From: a virus | DNA: 49,629 bases | Strand: one strand, 5' to 3' | IMG/VR virus record: IMGVR_UViG_3300008114_000084 | Coordinates: 1-49,629 of that record | Shown: positions 27,253 through 38,092 of the stretch, in pieces | Numbering within the stretch: position 1 is the stretch's first letter | Layout: each line of letters begins with the position of its first letter | Notes under the pieces: model-generated | Seen by the model: only the letters and a program-made list of their open reading frames with translations | The model's database searches: none | Told to the model about the DNA's origin: nothing | Made by a program: the position numbers and the translations under genes

Positions 27253-27609
27253 TTATACATTATAGTTGGAATTTTCCTCTCTTACTATTCTAGAAAAAGG
27301 AATAGTTTTCGGTGACTTAGGTGGATGTATTTTTTTCCATCCTTTTTTCATTCCATTATGTGCTATCTGGGATATAAAGGCAAAAGGATTATCAGACTTT
27401 GCTGGATCGTATCTATTCCAATACTTAACTAGATCTTCAAGACCAGATGATATGCAATCTTCTTTGTCTTCGTTATCTCTATAAGAATGTGTCTTAGACA
27501 TTCCGTTTACTATAAGAGTAAACATTTTAACGGTCTCATCAGTTAGTTGACCTTTTTCTTTACTTTCGAGGAGAGCTCTTTTTAGCTCTTTGTTTTTTAC
27601 GTATATCAT
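27253..27609 (-). CDS. 55: Late-transcription sigma factor (gp55-like)
   Basis: 118 residues; T4 gp55 has 185. YVKNKELKRALLES aligns with the T4 N-terminus (YVNNKELLQAI), then GMSKTHSYRDNEDKEDCISS with the GLSKRFNFSGY...EMIADG stretch, and NPFAFISQIAHNGMKKGWKK with [20 protein letters not shown], the sigma region-2-like part that reads the late promoter. The T4 C-terminal acidic tail (clamp-binding) is largely missing here. It should direct host RNA polymerase to late promoters, plausibly the GGATATATA elements of this window. Its ATG overlaps the stop of the -1 frame at 27606. Confidence 0.88.
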   Translation of the reverse strand: MIYVKNKELKRALLESKEKGQLTDETVKMFTLIVNGMSKTHSYRDNEDKEDCISSGLEDLVKYWNRYDPAKSDNPFAFISQIAHNGMKKGWKKIHPPKSPKTIPFSRIVREENSNYNV

Positions 27610-27860
27610 TCTTCTTGCGGTGGAATATTATTTTGGAGCTTTTCTATTTGTTTTTCTAAATTAACCCTTAATTCTTCCAAATTTTTCCTCGAATTTCTAA
27701 TTGTGTCTATACCTATCTTACCATTTTCTTCACTAGAAGTTTCTAATTCTTTTATTTTTTCTAGACAATTTTTCAAATCGTCTAAAACAAAATTGAGTCT
27801 GTTACCAATTCCCTCATCCGGGTCATTAGCAACAGACTCATTTATTCCTTTTGTATTTAC
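27606..27860 (-). CDS. -1 frameshift extension: coiled-coil C-terminal domain of the 778-residue protein
   Basis: An 84-codon open frame lies between 27860 and the TGA at 27606-27608. Its product (from VNTKGINESVANDPDEGIGN to the end QNNIPPQEE) is a charged, heptad-rich helical sequence. It has no ATG or GTG; the first usable start would be a TTG 29 codons in. The frame begins exactly at the stop of the upstream gene, after A AAA AAG (the dnaX-type -1 slippery heptamer), and its TGA overlaps the gp55 ATG as ATGA, as real coupled genes do. Read as a -1 frameshift, it extends the upstream protein from 778 to 862 residues. A missing A in the A9 run is the alternative. Confidence 0.75.
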   Translation of the reverse strand, partial: VNTKGINESVANDPDEGIGNRLNFVLDDLKNCLEKIKELETSSEENGKIGIDTIRNSRKNLEELRVNLEKQIEKLQNNIPPQEE

Positions 27861-30193
27861 TTTTTTTTTGTTTTTGGAGCGGAAGAAAAATTAGACACTT
27901 TGTCATTTTCAGCAAATCTTCTTCCATTTTTTTTGCTGTTTCCGTGTGCATCAGCAAAATTAAAATCGTCCTCGTCTTCCATGAATTTTTTAGACTTTTC
28001 AGATTTTCCTTTAGGAGCTTTCTCTACGTGAGAATTTTTTTGACTCTCCTTAAGTGTAGCTAGATTCATGTTTTTAAGATCCTGTATAAATTTAGAAGAT
28101 CCTTTAATAGAAGCGCTAGGAGCTTTAGCTAAATCTAGATTATCTAGACTATCTATAAACTTTTTACCACTTCCGCCTTTTCCTTTGCTAGGAAGATCTG
28201 CCATATTAGCAGATTTTGATTTAACACCTCTACCAGTTAAAGGTGCTGATTTACCACTCTTTGGTAAACCTGCCATAGTTCCTTTTTCGTTGTTTATAAA
28301 CTTAGAAGAAGATCCTGTTTTTTTATCTGGTGCTTGAGCCATGTGTTTTTTAGAAAGATTCTCTATTCTAGAATCTTTGTGTGATCCTCCTCTGTTTCCT
28401 GGAGCATTAGCAAAATTCTGATTTGATTCATTAGCAAAATCCTCAGTATATTCGATATCTAACTGAGGTGCTTTAATATCATATCTGTCTATTTCGTCAT
28501 CCAGATCTTCAACATCAGAGAAGAAGTATTCTCCTGTTTTACCCTCTTTAAAAAGAATAGTATAAGTTTTAGAGCTTCCGTCTACTCCAATAACTCTTCC
28601 TTTAACCCCATTTCTTTTTATTCTAACCTCAGTATCAATAGGATATCCAAGGTCTTCATTCATTGAAGGAAGTTCTTTAGCTTTACTTTCAAATCTAGAA
28701 ATCTCTAGATTAATTTGATTCCATCTATCTTTTAGGGATTCGATCTCGTTTTCGATGCTTTCTTCTAGAGTTACAAGTTCATCAGATTTAGCGATAAGAG
28801 GGTTTTCTTTTTTAGCAACATCCAATTTTCTTAGTTCGCCTTCTAATACATCGATATTTTTGATAATCTCTTTTTTATCATTCTTCATTATACTCAAGAA
28901 TGCTTGTTCTCCTTCTAAAAATTCTGTAAGAGATTCAGTGATATCATATTTAATGAAGTCTTTAACTATATTGATAGCTTGAGTTGCATTAGCTTCGTAG
29001 ATTTTATTTAATCTCATAGCTGGATTAACTGTTTGTACATAAATACCAGCTTCTGTTTTAAATATATTAGCCTCTACGTTTTCAAAAACTCTAGATTTTA
29101 TTTTTTTACCAAAATCAAGATCTATAATTTCCTCAGCATTACTAGCTACAAATACTGCTTTAGCTATTTTGTGGTTTGAACTTTCTAAAAGATTGTTTGT
29201 ACTTACACTAACTGCAAGTGGAAGATCATCTTCGTTAATTCTTTTTCCGTCAAAATAAACCTCCTTAGATTCGTTTGTAAATACTATCTCTACCTTATTA
29301 TTTCCAATATTTAATGATATCTTATTGTTATCTATTTTAACGTCTCTATCGCTTATAATTTGAGCCTGATCAGCTAGTTCTTGTGGAACTTCATCCATGC
29401 TACATTCTTGAATAACTTGTGTGTTCTGATCTATCTTTAAAAATTTACCAGAGGAGTAAAATACTGTCTCTTCATTTTCGTTTAAATAGATAGGTGAATA
29501 AAGATTGCTTATTTCACAAACGTTATTATCAAATCCAACATTGAATTTTCCTGTATTTTCATTTTCGTATATAGATAAGAAACTAACAAGATTTCTAACC
29601 ATTGGATTAAATCCAAATCTTTTAAGGCCATGAACAAGAGATTCAGTTGATTTAGTTTCTGAAACTAACCATCCTTTCATTTGATCTGTAGCATCGGAAA
29701 ATAAATCCCTTCCTGGACTATTTCTCATAGTTTCGTAAGTCTTAATAACCTCAATCTCTCTTTTTCTGTTTTCCAATATTCTATTTAAGTTCTCTAGAAC
29801 TGGAGTTACTGCATTTTCCCAGGAAAACGATTTAAGATCGTTTATAAATCCTTCAATTACAAATGATTCAGATATTCCTTTTCCAACCAATATATGATCA
29901 TATTTTTCTAACATAATCTTACCAGCTGGTATCTCATTTAAAGTTGAATTTTTTAAAGCCGAAACTGTATTTATTAGACCAAAGCTAAAAGAAATACCTT
30001 TATTAGAAGGTCTAGATGAAGAACCATGTGATTGTGATTCCTTAAGCATTTGAGCAGTTGAGCCTCCAAGGAAAGTAGAAGCAACAGGTTTTTTTGTTGC
30101 CCCTAAACCTGCCCAATCTCTTAATGAATCTGCAGCATTCTTAGAAGTCTCCATATTTAATCTGTTGATTTCTGGATTAATATTTTTTTCCAT
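27857..30193 (-). CDS. Large structural protein with repeated A-x-A-P/K-F motifs, ends at slippery site
   Basis: 778 residues, family not recognised. After a Ser/Gly-rich N-terminus, residues ~70-420 form a mixed domain, ~430-510 a coiled coil, and ~515-570 an SH3/KOW-like barrel (DTEVRIKRNGVKGRVIGVDG, YTILFKEGKTGEYFF). Residues 593-778 are a low-complexity basic tail holding about nine copies of a short motif (NFANAP, HMAQAP, TMAGLP, NMADLP, DLAKAP, NFADAH, NFSSAP), alternating with SKFI/KKFI/RRFA elements. The tail stops at TAA directly after the A9-G run. A GGATATATA element lies 20 nt upstream. A virion or prohead-core role is inferred from the late-type promoter and position. Confidence 0.7.
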   Translation of the reverse strand: MEKNINPEINRLNMETSKNAADSLRDWAGLGATKKPVASTFLGGSTAQMLKESQSHGSSSRPSNKGISFSFGLINTVSALKNSTLNEIPAGKIMLEKYDHILVGKGISESFVIEGFINDLKSFSWENAVTPVLENLNRILENRKREIEVIKTYETMRNSPGRDLFSDATDQMKGWLVSETKSTESLVHGLKRFGFNPMVRNLVSFLSIYENENTGKFNVGFDNNVCEISNLYSPIYLNENEETVFYSSGKFLKIDQNTQVIQECSMDEVPQELADQAQIISDRDVKIDNNKISLNIGNNKVEIVFTNESKEVYFDGKRINEDDLPLAVSVSTNNLLESSNHKIAKAVFVASNAEEIIDLDFGKKIKSRVFENVEANIFKTEAGIYVQTVNPAMRLNKIYEANATQAINIVKDFIKYDITESLTEFLEGEQAFLSIMKNDKKEIIKNIDVLEGELRKLDVAKKENPLIAKSDELVTLEESIENEIESLKDRWNQINLEISRFESKAKELPSMNEDLGYPIDTEVRIKRNGVKGRVIGVDGSSKTYTILFKEGKTGEYFFSDVEDLDDEIDRYDIKAPQLDIEYTEDFANESNQNFANAPGNRGGSHKDSRIENLSKKHMAQAPDKKTGSSSKFINNEKGTMAGLPKSGKSAPLTGRGVKSKSANMADLPSKGKGGSGKKFIDSLDNLDLAKAPSASIKGSSKFIQDLKNMNLATLKESQKNSHVEKAPKGKSEKSKKFMEDEDDFNFADAHGNSKKNGRRFAENDKVSNFSSAPKTKKK

Positions 30194-30212
30194 TTGTTAT
30201 TTGCTTTTTTAG

Positions 30213-30221
30213 TATATATCC
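30213..30221 (-). promoter_or_regulatory. GGATATATA late-promoter-like element
   Basis: The minus strand reads GGATATATACT 19 nt before the ATG at 30193, identical over 11 bases to the copy at 35593. It would drive the 778-residue protein, gp55, gp4 and the portals; gp55 may thus enhance its own late expression. Confidence 0.55.
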
Positions 30222-30249
30222 ATTCTTTTTTTAGAATCCTTTGTAATTA

Positions 30250-33180
<2,931 letters not shown>

Positions 33181-33193
33181 TTAATTTGTTTAT

Positions 33194-33748
33194 TTAAAAA
33201 GTTATAAAATCTCCGTTTTGGTCGACTAAAATAGTTCCGTTTTGGTCAGTCAGATAATTGGTAATAGCATCTGTAACTAGACCTTCACCTATAACAACTT
33301 CCACATTAACTCTTACTGAATGTGGATTGTATAGTAACATTCCTCCTTGCTCAAAATAAGGAGATTCTATATCACTTCCGTTAGGATCTAGATCCCATCC
33401 ACCAAATATGTAATTGCTATTTCCAGTTAGAATAGTTAAATTAGCCATAGGTAGATAATTACCATTGTATAGAATATTTATAAATCTATTAGATACAGGT
33501 AATGTGTTTGGATATGTTGCTTTTATCATTACGAAATCAACATTGTTCAGTCCAGCTGCACTAAGTAAAAGAGAAGAGTTACCATAAACACATCCACTAA
33601 ACGAGGAGTAATTATTGAGAACTATATCTGTGTCACAAAGGCTTATGTCTCTTAAAACCGTTGTTCCTCTAACAACCTGAAGGTTACATCTTTGAAATAT
33701 AGCTCCTTCAAATTGTATTGTATTACATACTATAGGTGGTGTAGCCAT
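33194..33748 (-). CDS. Structural protein, paralogue of its upstream neighbour (copy 2)
   Basis: 184 residues. FQRCNLQVVRGTTVLRDISL-CD, NLTILTG and GGWDLDPNG correspond to FQSCNLDVKEGANILSSVSL-CD, SLMILTG and QGWDLSYY in the protein at 33748, so the two are tandem paralogues. It is beta-rich with few charges and has a C-terminal DQNGTILVDQNGDFI tail. Start and stop overlap by 1 base with the copy upstream. A pair of small virion proteins (head or tail decoration) is plausible; the family was not recognised. Confidence 0.65.
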   Translation of the reverse strand: MATPPIVCNTIQFEGAIFQRCNLQVVRGTTVLRDISLCDTDIVLNNYSSFSGCVYGNSSLLLSAAGLNNVDFVMIKATYPNTLPVSNRFINILYNGNYLPMANLTILTGNSNYIFGGWDLDPNGSDIESPYFEQGGMLLYNPHSVRVNVEVVIGEGLVTDAITNYLTDQNGTILVDQNGDFITF

Positions 33749-34332
33749 TAGTTAAAAACAAATATTTCTAATTCCATACTATATGTATCGTTAATGTTAC
33801 TAAACATAATACCACCAAACGAGAGATTCGGAGAGGCGGGAGTTGGATATATGTGTGGACTAAAACCAGGATTCGGAGGATTATTGGAATAATAGCTAAG
33901 ATCCCATCCCTGCCAAGGTATTTCTGGTTCAGTTCTACCTGTTAAAATCATCAGGCTCCTTATTGGATATGTTTGTCCTTTATATTCCCATGTTAGAAAT
34001 CTTTGTTCCTCCGGACAATTCTTTTCATATTTAACCTTAACAACTATCATCTGAACTTCTCCTTGAGCTTGTCCAATTTCTGGAGCATTAAGTGTATAGC
34101 TAATATTTGGTCCTAGTGTTATGCTTTTTTTAAGAGATCCTCCACATCCTCCCATCTCAGAGCTTCCTAAAGATTCCAATTTAAAATCACAGAGAGATAC
34201 ACTAGAAAGTATATTTGCACCCTCTTTTACATCCAAATTACACGACTGAAAATATACCCTCTTATAAACACCAGGATTACAATCCAAGTTTTCTATATAC
34301 TTTGGATCTGTTGTATAAACTTTTTTGATCAT
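33748..34332 (-). CDS. Structural protein, paralogue of its downstream neighbour (copy 1)
   Basis: 194 residues. It has the same block order as the next gene (C-N-L-x-V near residue 31, S-L-C-D, I-L-T-G, G-W-D-L), with a longer Pro/Asn-rich loop after GWDL. Two additional Cys residues (GGCGGS) may form a disulphide or be free. It overlaps the stop of the membrane/coiled-coil gene by 4 bases, so the three genes are coupled. Function unknown; virion role inferred. Confidence 0.65.
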   Translation of the reverse strand: MIKKVYTTDPKYIENLDCNPGVYKRVYFQSCNLDVKEGANILSSVSLCDFKLESLGSSEMGGCGGSLKKSITLGPNISYTLNAPEIGQAQGEVQMIVVKVKYEKNCPEEQRFLTWEYKGQTYPIRSLMILTGRTEPEIPWQGWDLSYYSNNPPNPGFSPHIYPTPASPNLSFGGIMFSNINDTYSMELEIFVFN

Positions 34333-35585
34333 TTTAAATTTAAAGGGTTATCGTCACCCCCTGGATTATTTCTAAAATTTTTTCTAGATTCAGAATAATC
34401 GGGATTGCTTCTAAATCTTTCCCTTTCGATTCTTTTTTTTCCTAGCATTATCTCATCATTATATTTATCAGAATTTTCTTCTTTATTCTCATCTTTTTCT
34501 GTATCTTTTTCTACATTTTCGTTATGAGTATCCGGATCTTCTGAAATTTTTAAATCCTCTACATTTTCTATAGGATCTAGCTCTGGCAATTCTTCCGTCT
34601 TTTCATTATCTAATTCAGCTATATGGTCAATCACTGGCTCTTCAATAATATCTTCTTGATAAGGCTCTTCAATAATTTTTTTGGAATTATCTTCGTTATT
34701 TTTAACTCTTATTTTTTTTATTCTATTCCATATATTTTTTATAGAATTTTCTTTATTTTCATTTTTCATTTCTTCCTCATCTTCTTTTTTTTCACTCATT
34801 TCAAATGCAAAATTTGCAGCTATAACTAAAGCAATAGCCAAAGGATCGAAAACTAACATCAAAATTATTATGTACCAGTTAACTACACTGTCTATATCAC
34901 TTCCAGTTAGTTTTGCAATATATTTTAAAGGTCCTACCTCTTTTGCAAGATCTGCATTAGAGGAAACACCAAACTTTTCTTGTTCTATTGATGATATCCT
35001 AGTATTTTTAGATGATATTGAATCATTTAATATTGATATTTCAGAATCCATTCTTTTTATTTCTCCGTCGACATCTTTTATCTGTTGGCGTACTGCATTT
35101 GTTGATTTTGATTTCTCTATAAGGACATCCTGTGTTGATTGTAGATTTGTCCTTATAGTAGTTAATTGACCTAGACGATCATTCTTTTGTTTTATCTGAG
35201 ATTCATAATTGACGATCTCTGTTTTTATTATCGAGATATTTTTATCAAGAATCTGAATATTTTTATCTTGATTCTGAACTTTAAAGGATGTTTCTTGATA
35301 AGCAGATGATAAGAATCCATATATTCCTGCAGATGTTATAATTATTAATATAAGTGTTGCTATTGATAGGTATATTTTCAAACCTAGATTAAGCTTTTTC
35401 CAATATTGATATAACAAAGAAGCAGTAACAAGTTTAGCAAATTCTAAGCTTCCTGCTAAAACCATTACTTGTAATGATGCACCAGCAAACATTTTACCAA
35501 GTCCTGTAACCGAATAAAAAGCAGCTGATCCTGAAACGGATAATGCAGATAAGGCTATTATCCACGGTAATAATTTCTTTTTCAT
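34329..35585 (-). CDS. Membrane protein with long coiled coil and acidic tail
   Basis: 418 residues from ATG 35585. Residues 1-90 hold three hydrophobic segments (LLPWIIALSALSVSGSAAFY, then LQVMVLAGSLEFAKLVTASL, then IYLSIATLILIIITSAGIYG). A coiled coil of about 110 residues follows, and a fourth membrane segment (WYIIILMLVFDPLAIALVIA) near 240-260. The C-terminal 150 residues are Glu/Asp/Lys/Asn-rich. Similar membrane-coil proteins occur in other T4-like phages without known function. The frame extends 6 codons upstream to a GTG (35603), but that codon lies inside the GGATATATA element, so ATG 35585 is preferred. Confidence 0.7.
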   Translation of the reverse strand: MKKKLLPWIIALSALSVSGSAAFYSVTGLGKMFAGASLQVMVLAGSLEFAKLVTASLLYQYWKKLNLGLKIYLSIATLILIIITSAGIYGFLSSAYQETSFKVQNQDKNIQILDKNISIIKTEIVNYESQIKQKNDRLGQLTTIRTNLQSTQDVLIEKSKSTNAVRQQIKDVDGEIKRMDSEISILNDSISSKNTRISSIEQEKFGVSSNADLAKEVGPLKYIAKLTGSDIDSVVNWYIIILMLVFDPLAIALVIAANFAFEMSEKKEDEEEMKNENKENSIKNIWNRIKKIRVKNNEDNSKKIIEEPYQEDIIEEPVIDHIAELDNEKTEELPELDPIENVEDLKISEDPDTHNENVEKDTEKDENKEENSDKYNDEIMLGKKRIERERFRSNPDYSESRKNFRNNPGGDDNPLNLK

Positions 35586-35592
35586 ACTTAAG

Positions 35593-35601
35593 TATATATC
35601 C
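35593..35601 (-). promoter_or_regulatory. GGATATATA late-promoter-like element
   Basis: The minus strand reads GTGGATATATACTTAAG between a strong terminator (35604-35634) and the ATG at 35585. The distance to the ATG is only 8 nt, against 15-21 nt at the other copies, so the transcript would be almost leaderless if the transcription start lies ~10 nt downstream of the element. Confidence 0.55.
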
Positions 35602-35603
35602 AC

Positions 35604-35634
35604 AAAAAAAGACTGGCATTAATACCAGTCTTTT
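35604..35634 (-). terminator. Rho-independent terminator, adjacent to a promoter-like element
   Basis: AAAAGACTGG (35607-35616) pairs with CCAGTCTTTT (35625-35634) around an 8-nt loop, and the minus-strand transcript ends in seven U residues. It follows the 167-residue coiled-coil gene and is immediately followed by GGATATATAC. Confidence 0.88.
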
Positions 35635-35658
35635 GCATTATAATTTATGTAATAACTA

Positions 35659-36159
35659 TTATTCTAGTTCTATTCCTTGTTCAGCAGCTGCAAGCTGTTG
35701 TTCAAGATCTTTAACTACCATATTGTCTTGTTGAATTAACATCAAGGTTTCTTCTAATGTTTTCCAAAGAGTTACAAAAGATTCAATTTCTTTTTCTCCT
35801 TTCCCTTCCATTCTTAGAACGAAATAATGCGAAGCCTCAACCTCTAGATTTGTAAAATAAACTACTCCGTCTTTAATTCCTTCAGATTTTACCTCTTCAA
35901 TTCTTTTTAGAATTTCTTTAACGCCAAGAGCTTCTTTAGATCTCCATTGAACTTCTTCTCTCATATAGATTTCAAATCTATGTAAAAGTGAATCCGACAT
36001 TGATACTGCATACTCTTTGTCTTTAAGACTTGCCTTATAATTTTCTAAATCTTTCTTAATTGATTCTACCTTTTCAGTATCAACTTTACTGATGTATTTT
36101 TCAAGTTTAGCTTCATTTTGAGCTACTAACTCTTCCTCTAATTGTGGTTTATTTGCCAT
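35659..36159 (-). CDS. Unknown coiled-coil protein
   Basis: 167 residues from ATG 36159 (MANKPQLEEELVAQNEAK). The frame extends 11 codons further up to 36192, but the leader GATATAAAAATAAAAAACAAA directly before ATG 36159 is the one used by other structural genes here, so the shorter start is preferred. The protein is nearly all charged helix, with a short aromatic stretch DGVVYFTNLEVEASHYFVLR in the middle, and ends in an acidic tail. No family was recognised. It is the last gene before a strong terminator. Confidence 0.65.
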   Translation of the reverse strand: MANKPQLEEELVAQNEAKLEKYISKVDTEKVESIKKDLENYKASLKDKEYAVSMSDSLLHRFEIYMREEVQWRSKEALGVKEILKRIEEVKSEGIKDGVVYFTNLEVEASHYFVLRMEGKGEKEIESFVTLWKTLEETLMLIQQDNMVVKDLEQQLAAAEQGIELE

Positions 36160-36201
36160 TTTGTTTTTTATTTTTATATCGGTTATTGTCACAGAAGTTT
36201 C

Positions 36202-36957
36202 TTATATTCCGTGTATTTCTCTGAATTTTTTAGCAAGATCTATAAATTGTTCCAAATAATATTTCAATTCGTAGTCATGAACTATAAAAGTTTGTATATC
36301 TGATGTTTGTTCGTTTGCTATTCTTATTCTTCCACATTTAGGTACTTCCTGATATTTTTCAGCACACATAAACATATAAGCGGCTATCTGTAATTTATAG
36401 CTTAAGATATCCTCCTCGTCTTTTAAAGATGTTGAAGATTTAAAGTCATCAACTATTAAATATTGTTCTTTGTTTCTATAAACAAAGTCACAAGCTCCTG
36501 CCCATCCCCCTTTAAAGGTAGTATATAAGAATGCTTCGTTATCTACTACTTCTTCTATATCTTCCCAAAAATTAGTGTGATAAAAATTCCAAAATAGATC
36601 CCTTCCTTTATTTACATACTTAGCATATTTTCCTTCGTCCCTACTAGATTCCTCTATTGCAAAGATCTGTGCTTTTTTTAATGATCTATCTACATCTTTT
36701 TCTTTTGCCCATTCTAATAAGAAGAGTTCAAGCATCCTGTGCATAACAGTTCCTCTTTCTGCAGCATCGTGTAATATTTTATCCCATCGAGCTTCTCCAA
36801 ATTGAATTTTTAAAGCTTCATATTTTTCATTCTTTACTAGCTTTAATATAGTAGTAACAGAAGGCAAAATTAAAGGAGCTTCACCAGCTCCTTCTACTAC
36901 GTAAGCTCTTCCCCAAGGAAATGCTTGTCTATTTATTTGTATGTCAGAAGATAACAT
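36202..36957 (-). CDS. RecB/Cas4-like PD-(D/E)XK exonuclease
   Basis: 251 residues from ATG 36957. RGTVMHRMLELFL carries the early His of RecB-type nucleases. GGWAGACDFVYRNKEQYLIV then DDFKSSTSLKDEE gives the G-x-x-D...D-x-K active-site core, and a helix with Q-I-A-A-Y-M follows, as in the family (Q-x-x-x-Y motif). It probably degrades or processes DNA ends in recombination or host-DNA breakdown. Reading from ATG 37002 adds 15 residues that overlap the end of the preceding membrane-protein gene by 59 bases; ATG 36957 leaves a 14-base overlap. Confidence 0.75.
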   Translation of the reverse strand: MLSSDIQINRQAFPWGRAYVVEGAGEAPLILPSVTTILKLVKNEKYEALKIQFGEARWDKILHDAAERGTVMHRMLELFLLEWAKEKDVDRSLKKAQIFAIEESSRDEGKYAKYVNKGRDLFWNFYHTNFWEDIEEVVDNEAFLYTTFKGGWAGACDFVYRNKEQYLIVDDFKSSTSLKDEEDILSYKLQIAAYMFMCAEKYQEVPKCGRIRIANEQTSDIQTFIVHDYELKYYLEQFIDLAKKFREIHGI

Positions 36958-37405
36958 TCCACAGGTATTTAATTCCTCCCAAAATCCATGATATAAATCC
37001 AAACTTATATTGAAGCCACGTCAGAAGTAAAATTAATATTATTCTGTAGATGATCCATCTTATAGATAATCTCTGGAAGTATGGTGTATAAACTATAAGA
37101 TAAGAAATCGAACTATCTATAGGAGATATTTTAGGAATTATAACCTCTTGAAGATTTAATCTAGTTAAATATTCATTAAGGGGTCTAGACTCTTCTAAAA
37201 CATAAGCAGGTCTTATCTCATCAGGAGAATCTGGGGAATAAATAACCTCAGGTGGTAAATTTACTACGGTGTATATTCTACCTATCCAATCTACCCTGAG
37301 CTTAAATTTTTCCCACTCGATTGTTCCTTTATTTTTCTTTATCGTTTTCTTTATAAAGAAATAGTTATTAATGTCAGTTATAACTCTTTTAAAGGGATAA
37401 TTCAT
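36944..37405 (-). CDS. Unknown protein with C-terminal membrane segments
   Basis: 153 residues. The N-terminal ~110 residues are soluble and basic to mixed. The last 45 hold two hydrophobic stretches (IIYRIILILLLTWLQYKF and ISWILGGIKYLWNVIF), predicted to be one or two membrane helices. No signal peptide or known family. It lies 34 bases after the ECF sigma factor gene and overlaps the next gene. A link to the sigma factor (for example a membrane anti-sigma) is conceivable from order alone but has no sequence support. Confidence 0.55.
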   Translation of the reverse strand: MNYPFKRVITDINNYFFIKKTIKKNKGTIEWEKFKLRVDWIGRIYTVVNLPPEVIYSPDSPDEIRPAYVLEESRPLNEYLTRLNLQEVIIPKISPIDSSISYLIVYTPYFQRLSIRWIIYRIILILLLTWLQYKFGFISWILGGIKYLWNVIF

Positions 37406-37439
37406 ATCAATTATATCTATCTATTAGAAAAAGTTACGA

Positions 37440-38063
37440 TCAATCATTAAAAGTCAAATTAACACCAGGAAACATATCCCTAACTTTTAATCTCGCTCTT
37501 CTAATTCTTGTAGCAATGGCTCTTTTCTTCATACCATACTTATCTGCTATTTCCTGATATTTCATTCTAAGGATCTCCCTATCAAATAATATATCTTTGT
37601 ATATTTCTGGGAGATCATTCATTCTTTCTATAACATTGTCGTATAAATCCTCCATTTCGTCATTTTCTACAGAAATAAAATCGAAATCAGATTCGAATGT
37701 TACCGAGGATCTTCTTATTGATGCTGTATTATATTCTTCAGAGTCATCATTATTTTTTACTACCTCTTGTATAATAGGCATGTATCTGTCCTCGTTCTTT
37801 TTTATAACTAATGATTCGTTTTTAGCTATATTATAGATCCACGTGGAAAAGTTCCCTCTTGCTGAATCATATTGGGATATCTTTGTCCATATTTTAGCCA
37901 TTGTATTAGACACTGCATCTTCTGCCGATTCTTGCTCTATTAATATAGATCTACAATGTTTTAATAACCCCGGTTTAATTCTTTTATATAATTCAACAAA
38001 ATCTTTCTCTGATGATGTTCTCATAAAACTTTCTGCCAATTCCTGAATATTCTTTGCCGCCAT
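37440..38063 (-). CDS. ECF-type sigma-70 family factor
   Basis: 207 residues, typical ECF size. Region 2 is FVELYKRIKPGLLKHCRSIL, then AEDAVSNTMAKIWTKISQYD and GNFSTWIYNIAKNE, with the F-x-T-W-l-x-x-I-A-x-N signature. A ~60-residue acidic linker follows. Region 4 is LPEIYKDILFDREILRMKYQ then EIADKYGMKKRAIATRIRRARLKV, an HTH for -35 reading. It would steer host RNA polymerase to a second class of promoters, distinct from gp55 late promoters. ECF sigmas are not part of the T4 set, so it was probably acquired from a bacterium; ECF factors are abundant in Bacteroidota. Confidence 0.88.
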   Translation of the reverse strand: MAAKNIQELAESFMRTSSEKDFVELYKRIKPGLLKHCRSILIEQESAEDAVSNTMAKIWTKISQYDSARGNFSTWIYNIAKNESLVIKKNEDRYMPIIQEVVKNNDDSEEYNTASIRRSSVTFESDFDFISVENDEMEDLYDNVIERMNDLPEIYKDILFDREILRMKYQEIADKYGMKKRAIATRIRRARLKVRDMFPGVNLTFND

Positions 38064-38092
38064 AATTTTTTAATTTTTTCTAGTTTTTTAGT

